Below the pieces are notes generated by a model. The model ran no database searches, had not been told where the DNA came from, and saw only the letters and a program-made list of their open reading frames with translations. A stretch of DNA of 11,512 bases. Source: Bacteroidales bacterium UBA1757 (GTDB taxonomy: Bacteria; Bacteroidota; Bacteroidia; Bacteroidales; UBA1402). Numbering within the stretch: the stretch's first letter is position 1; each line of letters opens with the position of its first letter. The stretch covers positions 1 to 11,512 of the forward strand of contig DCHH01000110.1 of assembly GCA_002315625.1 (NCBI GenBank). Reading direction: 5' to 3'. The translations under genes were made by a program, and so were the position numbers. Of this stretch, positions 5,393 to 11,512 are shown piece after piece.

Positions 5393-8311
5393 TTAACGAT
5401 AGAGCCAGAGGATTCCCTCGGATGGCAGGACGATGTTCTTGCCGCCCTTGACGGTGAAGGGCTCGGAGACGGGCTCACCACCTCTCAGGCTAAGCCATTG
5501 AGCCGTGTATGTGGTTTTGTCTTTTGACAGGTCAAGGGTAACCTCCCCTTTCAGAGGATAGGCCACATATCCCGTGCCGGGTTTTCCCATAATCCAGCAG
5601 CGGTCGGTGCTTTCCATCGGGTGCATCTCAGATACGGTTTCCAAAAAGTGCTCCGGAAGGCGCGACGGAAGGCTGCAAAGCGATGCTCCGGCCATAAACG
5701 GAGCCCACTGATTGCCACTCATTGCAGAATAGAGAATCGCTTTCTCAGGGAAACGGTTATGGTAGTCGGCCACGGTTTCATATACAAAGTCACCCTTTCC
5801 GGTCACCGTGCTTTCACTCTTGACCACAAACGGGTTACCCCTCAAACGCTGATACTGACGGGGAGCAAGTGACACACCACCCGGTGGAGCGTAATACATC
5901 CCGTTCCCAGACGGATTCCAATACTTTATATCAATAATGTCAACAACCGCAGCACGGGCAGGGTCGGCCAAAATTGCATCCTGTACATCCTTGGTCGTAC
6001 TCAGGGCTATCAACGGATGACGTCCGGTCTCAGCCTCCCACTCGGCAATTACATCTAACCAGAACTGCACGAAATGGAGCGGTCCGGTGAACTCCTCACC
6101 AATGAAATGAATCACCGAGCCGTTGTCTGCAAACTCTTCCAATGACTTACGGATATAGTTGCGGTACAGGCGAAAGCGGGTTGTGTCGGTGACGTCGTAG
6201 AACTGTTCGGCCATATAGACCCTCTTGTCGTTGGCGTACGGAACCGGCTCGGGGAAACCGGTCTCATTGATGTTGTTGGCACTACGCCAGGGACAGTCGG
6301 CCCAATGAGCTCCAGCCTCGATTATGTTGTGCTGGAAATAATGCTGATGGTAAAGCACCAGCCCCTTCTGGTCGGCCAGATCGGCATATTTTTTCAATCT
6401 GTTCCAATACCAGACATTCCAGCGGGTCAAATCGTACTTGCTCAATCCGTCAAAGGCCGAACCTTCGCCGCTGCGGGCAAATGGCTGCTCATAGAAAGGA
6501 GGCCACACACAGCCATCCATGCGACGGATACGCTCATGGTCATCACGGCGCCGGTCGTACCAAAGACCGTAATGATGGTTGGTCACAAGTGTGTGAGAAG
6601 CAACCATGTTGTCTGTCATCTCGTCCAGGTCGTCGGTAAAGCCGTTGCCCACACGCCCAGGAGCATATCGGGTAATGCACGAGCCGGCCGTAACAGTGTA
6701 GCGTTCACGAAGCGAACCGTTCCACCATGTAATTCCACGACTGCGTCCCGTCAGGATTTTTCCGTCACGCACAAGGACTCCGTCCTGAAGATGCATCTTT
6801 TGCGGAATCACCTGAATCTGACTTTTGAGCATTCCCTCCCAAATGGTGTACATATCGGCGGTGATGCCATCGGCCGTCATATTGTCCGAAGCGTCGGCCA
6901 TGGCCTCAGCCTGCAGCAATCCGTGACCGGTCCGCTGTTTCAGCTGCGACTCGAAAAGACCATAATCCTTGGCAGGCTGAAACTCTACGTTTCCTACAGT
7001 CTGCCCTTTCGCTCCATAGGCCCAGTTAGGGGCTGTCGGGGTAAGGGTGCAGGCAATCATCTCCGCCTGACAGTTCCAAAGGGTGGAATAAGCAGCGGTA
7101 TATCCGGCTCCCATGCCATCCTGGCCACGGTTCGACATAGCCAATACACCATCCGTCCGGAAATCCTCAAAAAGGACACCGGTAGCCCATGAGTCGATAG
7201 TGCCACTGATGTGATTCGGCCGAACGGCCTGACATTGCACAAAAGCGGTCGGGCCCGGAGTATTTCGTCCGGTTGAAAAATCGTGCATACCCTCTTCACT
7301 GTAGCAGCGAAGGAAGAGCGTCTGTCCGCCCATAGTGAAGAATGCGTTTCGACGCTGGCCTCCAAGTTCGGAAACTGGAGAGAGATTCCTGCACCCCTCC
7401 ACCGTTACGCGGGAAGCATTGTCGGCAATAATAACCGACGAACCGGCAAAATGCTCGGAAATGACACGAGTCACCCATCCGTCACGCATATTGTCAATCT
7501 CAATTGCCATCCACCTGTGATTCTCATCCTTTGGATAGCGCTCGTCATACAACGAGACAAGGTGCAAGTCTTCCACACCAACATCCGTGATTCGGCCAGG
7601 CCATTCGTATGAAGAAATACTGCCTTCATTTACAGCAATATCACAAGTCAGGGGAGCATCCAATGTCAGTACATCACCCTCGACGGCGGTAACCGTTCTG
7701 TCCCAATGTACATCCACATCGCCCGGCCGGCCATGGTCGTCACCGGGCTTCCAGCCGATGTATTTCGACTCTCCGCCGAAATCGTTCATATCCATACGGT
7801 CTATCCACTCCTGTGTGCCTCGGCGTGTGATTCGAAGGCAATCACCAGGTTTGAATGGATGGCCCTGTATTTTCAATTGAATGGCCCCGGCAGGAAGTGA
7901 ATCTGCAAGTTTCCATACCGGACCTGCTTTCCTATCAAGCCGACCTGCAATCCGAATCATCGTAGTACGGTCATCACCCGTACCCAAAAGAATGGTTTTT
8001 TCGCCACATCCGCGCAAAACCACACCCGATGCCGCTATTTTCAGGCCGCCGCTCATCACGTACGTACCCTTTTCCAATAACACTGCACCACGCAGTCCGT
8101 CCTCGCCGACAGGCAACGATGAAACATAATCAATAGCAGCCTGGATAGAGAGGGTGGCATCACCAAAGACCGGTTGCACGACAGCCTTTACCCCAGCATG
8201 GGGAATAGGCTCCTCAGATGCCTTGTAGCCACAATATGAGTAATTAATGGTCTGCGCATTCAGGCCCGACACGAGCATCAGGACCTGCATAAAAACAAGA
8301 AACCGTTTCAT
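5393..8311 (-). CDS. Secreted two-part carbohydrate-active-enzyme-like protein: beta-helix half plus TIM-barrel-like half
   Basis: With the ATG at 8311 the protein has 972 residues and starts with a signal peptide (MKRFLVFMQVLMLVSGLNAQ). An in-frame ATG at 8365 would add 18 residues, put the signal sequence internally and overlap the upstream gene by 44 bp, so I prefer 8311. Residues about 46-112 resemble the opening of a pectate-lyase-like right-handed beta-helix (SIQAAIDYV, then GTYVMSGGLKIAASGVVLRG), which seems to run to about 450. Residues about 560-890 look like a (beta/alpha)8 hydrolase: WNVWYWNRLKKYADLADQKG, HFIGEEFTGP (E739, E740 as possible acids), VVDIIDIKYWNP. The last 65 residues resemble the beta-sandwich that ends GH140/DUF4038-type enzymes. 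From memory it fits the family named DUF6298. It is probably a glycosidase or lyase on an unknown glycan; neither catalysis nor substrate is proven. Confidence 0.8.
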   Translation of the reverse strand: MKRFLVFMQVLMLVSGLNAQTINYSYCGYKASEEPIPHAGVKAVVQPVFGDATLSIQAAIDYVSSLPVGEDGLRGAVLLEKGTYVMSGGLKIAASGVVLRGCGEKTILLGTGDDRTTMIRIAGRLDRKAGPVWKLADSLPAGAIQLKIQGHPFKPGDCLRITRRGTQEWIDRMDMNDFGGESKYIGWKPGDDHGRPGDVDVHWDRTVTAVEGDVLTLDAPLTCDIAVNEGSISSYEWPGRITDVGVEDLHLVSLYDERYPKDENHRWMAIEIDNMRDGWVTRVISEHFAGSSVIIADNASRVTVEGCRNLSPVSELGGQRRNAFFTMGGQTLFLRCYSEEGMHDFSTGRNTPGPTAFVQCQAVRPNHISGTIDSWATGVLFEDFRTDGVLAMSNRGQDGMGAGYTAAYSTLWNCQAEMIACTLTPTAPNWAYGAKGQTVGNVEFQPAKDYGLFESQLKQRTGHGLLQAEAMADASDNMTADGITADMYTIWEGMLKSQIQVIPQKMHLQDGVLVRDGKILTGRSRGITWWNGSLRERYTVTAGSCITRYAPGRVGNGFTDDLDEMTDNMVASHTLVTNHHYGLWYDRRRDDHERIRRMDGCVWPPFYEQPFARSGEGSAFDGLSKYDLTRWNVWYWNRLKKYADLADQKGLVLYHQHYFQHNIIEAGAHWADCPWRSANNINETGFPEPVPYANDKRVYMAEQFYDVTDTTRFRLYRNYIRKSLEEFADNGSVIHFIGEEFTGPLHFVQFWLDVIAEWEAETGRHPLIALSTTKDVQDAILADPARAAVVDIIDIKYWNPSGNGMYYAPPGGVSLAPRQYQRLRGNPFVVKSESTVTGKGDFVYETVADYHNRFPEKAILYSAMSGNQWAPFMAGASLCSLPSRLPEHFLETVSEMHPMESTDRCWIMGKPGTGYVAYPLKGEVTLDLSKDKTTYTAQWLSLRGGEPVSEPFTVKGGKNIVLPSEGILWLYR

Positions 8312-8321
8312 AAAAAAGCTG

Positions 8322-8942
8322 TTATTGTTGTTTGGCGGCTGCAATACGGGCATTCCAGTCTTCACGTTCCTTTTTCAGGTCGTAGCCGCGACTTGCCAGA
8401 TAGTTGTTTATCCGCCCTTTGTACTTGCCGAACCATGCATGCTTGGCTTTCGAGTCACTGCAGTCCATGGCATATTCACGGGCCTCGGTCAGGGCTGCAA
8501 GTATGTATGCCTTCTCCTCTTCAGTCAATGATGGAACCATATCGAGATGCGCCTGATATGTTTTTGGCAGCACCCCCATAGTCATGCCATCCTTCACGGT
8601 TTCCACCTGCTGTGCAGTCAGATTTGCATAGAGTTGTGCAACAAAAGCATAATGGAGCTTCGACAACTGACACTGCTGCCAGGTCTTCAACGCTTCAAGT
8701 TCTTCACCCTTCAAATCCTTGGAGCGTTCTGCAAATTCGTCGTTGACACGGCCAAGGGCAATGTACTGCTGCGCAATGGTCTCCAACATAAAATGCTGAA
8801 GCGCTGTGTCTGCCACCTCCAACTGAGAGACTATCTTCGCTGAGCGGTCATAGATGACCTTTCGATACTCCTCATCGCTCTGAGCCGCAAATAGAGACGA
8901 CACCAGAGACAATGCTGTCAAAAAGAGAAATAACTTTTTCAT
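8322..8942 (-). CDS. Secreted DUF3826-like protein
   Basis: The 206-residue protein has a signal peptide (MKKLFLFLTALSLVSSLFAA, cleavage near residue 20-21) and a largely helical, charged mature part. The stretch at about 167-188 (HAWFGKYKGRINNYLASRGY) matches the signature I recall for DUF3826, a Bacteroidota family often found inside carbohydrate-utilisation loci; its function is not established. Two cysteines remain in the mature chain (C91, C161). The start codon overlaps the stop of the symporter gene by 4 bp (ATGA), so translation is coupled. The gene for the large beta-helix protein begins 10 bp downstream. This position suggests a periplasmic helper or binding protein, or an uncharacterised enzyme, serving the same substrate. 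The family call rests on pattern memory; the role is unknown. Confidence 0.8.
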   Translation of the reverse strand: MKKLFLFLTALSLVSSLFAAQSDEEYRKVIYDRSAKIVSQLEVADTALQHFMLETIAQQYIALGRVNDEFAERSKDLKGEELEALKTWQQCQLSKLHYAFVAQLYANLTAQQVETVKDGMTMGVLPKTYQAHLDMVPSLTEEEKAYILAALTEAREYAMDCSDSKAKHAWFGKYKGRINNYLASRGYDLKKEREDWNARIAAAKQQ

Positions 8943-10438
8943 TCTTTATTGAGTTTGGCCGCACGTGAGCGACTCGCGATTGAACCGAATAAGAAACCTA
9001 CCACGAAAATGGCTGTCGTACCAAAGACGATAGTCAGATTGCCGTTCCAAGTGCACTTCCACGGGTCTGGCAACAGATACGGACTCAAGCTCATCCATGC
9101 AATTACCAGCAAGCCTACTATCACCCCGGCTATTGCCCCGGCACGGGATGCGTTCTTGCAGATGAAACCAAGCAGGAACAGGCCGAGCATACCTCCGCTG
9201 AAGATTGAAGCAAGTTTCCACCATGTGTCAAGTACTCCATCGACATTCATCATAAGCAGGGCAACAATCACCCCAAGGACACCAAGCACGACACTTGAAC
9301 CGTAGAGCACCCTCATTCCTCTCCGTTCACTCAGATTCGGATGAAAATGTTTCACGAAATCGGTCAGGATGATGGTTGATGCCGAATTGAGGCTGGTCGA
9401 AACCGTGCTCATTCCCGCTGCGAGAATCGATGCAATCATCAGGCCGGTCACGCCGGTGGGCAGGCTGTGGACTATGAAATATGGGAAAACCTTGTCGCCC
9501 GCCACATCGGCAGGAAGGGTTCCGGCCGTGCGGTAATAGACGAACAACGCCGTACCGATATAGACAAAAATCAGTGATACAGGGACATACAGCAGGCCTC
9601 CAAGCAGAGTGGAATTTTTTGCACCGCGTTCATCCTTGGCCGTCATATAGCGCTGAATGTAATTCTGGTCAATGCCGTAGTTCTGCAAATTTGTAAACAG
9701 GCCATAGATTAACAAAACCCAGAAGGTCTTCTCACTCAGACTTGAGGAGAGGCTTCCCATGCTGAATTTGTTGTACTGCGAACCGACATCAATCAGCCCG
9801 CCCAGTCCGCCGGGAATCTTGCAAGTCAGAAGTACAGCACAAGCCAGCGCACCGACTATCAGCAGAATACCCTGTATTGCATCGGTCCAGACCACCGCCT
9901 TGATGCCGCCCATCGAAGAGAACAGCAATACGGCCACACCCGCAATAATGATTATTGACGGGACGCTCCACCCCAGCATGTAGTTGAGAGGAAGAGCAAG
10001 CAGGAATAGAATCGAACCCATACGGGCCAATTGTGTAAGCAGGTAGCACACAGCCACGTATGCCCGCGCCCAATAGCCGAAACGGACCTCCAGGTAATGG
10101 TAGGCCGATACACTGTTCATGCTGCGGTAGAGCGGCACGAAAAGCTTTGCCGCCAACCAGGCTGCAACGGGTATGGAAAGGCTGAAAACAAACGGATTCC
10201 AGTTGTTGGCATACGCCTCGCCGGGGTATCCGAGGAAACTGATACTGCTCACAAACGTGGCGAAGATGCTCATTCCCACCACCCATGACGGCATACTGCT
10301 GTTGGCCATAGTGAAAGAGCCAGTGCTCTGTGTCCTTGCCCGTTTCTCACGAAAATAAAACGAGCAGCCAAAAAGTACTATTCCGACCAGAAAGGCCAGA
10401 AAAACGATGTAGTCGAGAGCGGTGATATCAGTTATCAT
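8939..10438 (-). CDS. Sodium:solute symporter (SSS/SSF family)
   Basis: The 499-residue inner-membrane protein has the roughly 13 hydrophobic segments and the length of the SSS family. The classical SSF signature region is present as GGIKAVVWTDAIQGILLIVG (177-196). Other family landmarks are FATFVSSISFLGYPGEAY (59-76, first core helix), DQNYIQRYMTAKDERGAKNS (257-276) and ILAAGMSTVSTSLNSAST (338-355), where serines and threonines of the eighth core helix help form the Na+ site. SSS proteins couple Na+ influx to uptake of sugars, sialic or other organic acids, amino acids or vitamins. Sequence alone does not give the solute; the aldolase in front suggests a keto sugar acid, a precursor of one, or an oligosaccharide product. 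It starts 15 bp after the aldolase gene and overlaps the DUF3826 gene by 4 bp. Confidence 0.93.
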   Translation of the reverse strand: MITDITALDYIVFLAFLVGIVLFGCSFYFREKRARTQSTGSFTMANSSMPSWVVGMSIFATFVSSISFLGYPGEAYANNWNPFVFSLSIPVAAWLAAKLFVPLYRSMNSVSAYHYLEVRFGYWARAYVAVCYLLTQLARMGSILFLLALPLNYMLGWSVPSIIIIAGVAVLLFSSMGGIKAVVWTDAIQGILLIVGALACAVLLTCKIPGGLGGLIDVGSQYNKFSMGSLSSSLSEKTFWVLLIYGLFTNLQNYGIDQNYIQRYMTAKDERGAKNSTLLGGLLYVPVSLIFVYIGTALFVYYRTAGTLPADVAGDKVFPYFIVHSLPTGVTGLMIASILAAGMSTVSTSLNSASTIILTDFVKHFHPNLSERRGMRVLYGSSVVLGVLGVIVALLMMNVDGVLDTWWKLASIFSGGMLGLFLLGFICKNASRAGAIAGVIVGLLVIAWMSLSPYLLPDPWKCTWNGNLTIVFGTTAIFVVGFLFGSIASRSRAAKLNKE

Positions 10439-10453
10439 GCAGATTTTCAGTTA

Positions 10454-11374
10454 TTACGGATTGACCACATCAACCCCTAGTCCTTCAAGAATATTCTTCA
10501 GTTTTGCCCGTTCCGGGGCATTGAATTTCTGGAACGGCAGGGCCATGAAATCGTTGCAGATACCAAGCAGGGAGCAAGTGCACTTCACCCCCTTCAAATA
10601 GCTGGAACCGTAGCGGCCAACCTTATAGACGCTGTTGCTTATTGCCATGATGCGGTCCTGAAGCGAACGTACCTCGTCAATATCCTGAGCCACAGCGGCA
10701 TTATACATATCCACATACAGTTTCGGGAACATATTGGCTCCACCGTTCACTCCGCCGTCACCGCCCATAAGCACAGACTCGGCCGTCAGTTCCTCCGGCC
10801 CCATCAGAAGCGAAAAGCCGGGGTGGCTCTTCATAGCCTGGATGAGCGAGTGGAAATAGACAAGATTAGCGGAGCTGTCTTTCAGACCTATTACGTTGGG
10901 GTGCTGGGCGATAGCCTTGACGGTGTCGGGCTCAAAAACCACCTTCACATGCGAAGGCATGTTGTACAGGAACAGAGGCAACGGCAGCATGTCGGCCAGT
11001 CCGAGATAGAAATCTATCAGTTCCTGCTGGGCGGGTGCATAATAATAAGGTGGAGCCGACACCACCGCCGACGCGCCGCACTTGTATGCACGGTCAGCCA
11101 TCTGCACGCTCTCGTACAATGATGTATCGGTGATACCCACCAGTACGGGCACCCGTCCGGCCACCTGGTCGCACACCCGTTCAATGAGTTCATAACGAAG
11201 GTCATAGCTGAGACTCTGCGCCTCGCCCGTAGTACCGAGAATAAACAATCCGTGGACACCGCCGTCCAAAATATGCTCAATAAGACGTTCCAACCCCTCG
11301 ACATCGAGACGGTTCATACTCTCCAGCGGAGTAATCATTGGCGGGATGATACCCTTGATGCGAATCTTTTCCAT
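10454..11374 (-). CDS. DapA/NanA-family class I aldolase (pyruvate-forming, substrate unknown)
   Basis: The 306-residue cytoplasmic protein is a full-length (beta/alpha)8 member of the dihydrodipicolinate synthase / N-acetylneuraminate lyase family. It shows GTTGE at 47-51 (carboxylate-binding loop), catalytic Tyr137 in YNMP, and Schiff-base Lys165 in GLKDSS. Two of these, Y137 and K165, fall at the E. coli NanA numbers. The arginine that follows YNxPS in true DapA (R138) is His142 here, arguing against a lysine-biosynthesis DapA. As first gene of an operon with a symporter and secreted carbohydrate proteins, it more likely cleaves a 2-keto-3-deoxy sugar acid or sialic-acid-like compound to pyruvate and an aldehyde. 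It ends in two tandem TAA stops (10456-10451). Family is certain; substrate is inferred. Confidence 0.93.
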   Translation of the reverse strand: MEKIRIKGIIPPMITPLESMNRLDVEGLERLIEHILDGGVHGLFILGTTGEAQSLSYDLRYELIERVCDQVAGRVPVLVGITDTSLYESVQMADRAYKCGASAVVSAPPYYYAPAQQELIDFYLGLADMLPLPLFLYNMPSHVKVVFEPDTVKAIAQHPNVIGLKDSSANLVYFHSLIQAMKSHPGFSLLMGPEELTAESVLMGGDGGVNGGANMFPKLYVDMYNAAVAQDIDEVRSLQDRIMAISNSVYKVGRYGSSYLKGVKCTCSLLGICNDFMALPFQKFNAPERAKLKNILEGLGVDVVNP

Positions 11375-11386
11375 AGTTCAGAAACA

Positions 11387-11402
11387 ACCCCTTTCCAGGG
11401 AT
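11387..11402 (-). promoter_or_regulatory. Small GGAA-loop hairpin in the leader of the aldolase operon
   Basis: On the minus strand the 16-base stretch folds as a 6-bp stem (one U-G pair) closed by a GGAA tetraloop of the GNRA type. It ends 12 bases before the ATG at 11374, inside the predicted leader. It could influence ribosome access or mRNA stability, but stems this short also occur by chance. Confidence 0.25.
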
Positions 11403-11427
11403 AAACGATAAATTTCCTCTTGCGTGG

Positions 11428-11435
11428 CAAAGATA
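11428..11435 (-). promoter_or_regulatory. Candidate -7 promoter box (TAnnTTTG) for the aldolase operon
   Basis: The minus strand reads TATCTTTG, an exact TAnnTTTG match. A T-run (TTTTTA) sits about 20 bases upstream at the -33 position. Transcription would start near 11421 and leave a leader of about 48 bases before the ATG at 11374. The surroundings are A/T-rich, as expected for a promoter, and this is the most convincing promoter in the window. Confidence 0.6.
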
Positions 11436-11471
11436 CACCTAAATCGTTTAAAATAAAAACTCGTTCCCTTT

Positions 11472-11512
11472 TTATCTTACAGGTTCAAGATACTTCTGAT
11501 ACTGTCCATAAG
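11472..11512 (-). other. Possible 3' end of an upstream minus-strand gene, frame undecided
   Basis: Two minus-strand frames stay open from the window edge to a stop. One ends YGQYQKYLEPVR with TAA at 11474-11472; the other ends LMDSIRSILNL with TAA at 11479-11477. Either could be the C-terminus of a gene beyond the edge, and both could be chance. Between here and the promoter box the DNA is A/T-rich without other visible genes. Confidence 0.25.

Noticed and set aside
6305..7192. Long plus-strand open frame (295 codons) inside the large beta-helix/TIM-like gene
   Set aside because: It is wholly antisense to a clear 972-residue secreted protein, has no domain-like pattern and no promoter box or leader; it is a shadow of the codon bias of the real gene.
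8312..8365. N-terminal extension of 18 residues on the large secreted protein
   Set aside because: It would bury the signal peptide behind an Asn/Pro-rich stretch and overlap the DUF3826-like gene by 44 bp; the ATG at 8311 gives a normal signal peptide and a 10-bp gap.
10454..11374. Naming the aldolase dapA or nanA
   Set aside because: The catalytic residues are shared across the family and the DapA-specific arginine is absent; context does not prove sialic acid as substrate.
1..11512. Mobile element, CRISPR array, tRNA or rRNA
   Set aside because: No transposase or integrase, no regularly spaced direct repeats, and no tRNA- or rRNA-like segment was seen on either strand.

Overview
The window looks like ordinary chromosomal DNA of a gut-type Bacteroidales species (Bacteroides, Phocaeicola, Prevotella or a relative). 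The grounds are TAnnTTTG (-7 type) promoter boxes in front of operons, mostly A-rich leaders without a clear Shine-Dalgarno sequence, and families typical of Bacteroidota: a DUF3826-type secreted protein, a secreted beta-helix/carbohydrate-active-enzyme-like protein and a TPR/PD40 protein. Base composition looks moderate, at roughly half G+C by eye. I see no IS element, tRNA, rRNA, CRISPR array or long repeat. Genes are packed tightly; the longest gaps are about 110 bp (4309-4418) and 138 bp (11375-11512).

Left block (1-4308, minus strand): four genes read right to left as one probable operon with gaps of only 4, 9 and 6 bp. They are a secreted TPR/PD40 protein with a C-terminal coiled coil, a short NfeD-like membrane protein, a FloA flotillin-like protein, and mnmE, the GTPase that modifies the tRNA wobble uridine. 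NfeD and FloA are a known membrane-microdomain pair. The TPR/PD40 protein in front is unassigned, and mnmE at the end may be only a passenger.

Middle (4309-5159): a divergent promoter region separates that operon from a plus-strand TtcA-type tRNA thiolation gene. Its PP-loop and three candidate cluster cysteines are intact. It ends 3 bp from the convergent neighbour, with a weak hairpin/T-run between them.

Right block (5163-11374, minus strand): a second operon with a good candidate promoter near 11428. Its order is a class I aldolase of the DapA/NanA family, a sodium:solute symporter (4-bp ATGA overlap with the next gene), a secreted DUF3826-like protein, a 972-residue secreted protein joining a beta-helix half to a TIM-barrel-like half, and a 70-residue two-helix membrane protein. 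As a unit it suggests an outer or periplasmic step on a glycan or glycoside, Na+-driven uptake of the product, and retro-aldol cleavage of a 2-keto(-3-deoxy) sugar acid to pyruvate plus an aldehyde. The substrate is unknown, and no SusC/SusD pair lies in the window. This block is the best candidate here for an undescribed catabolic system.
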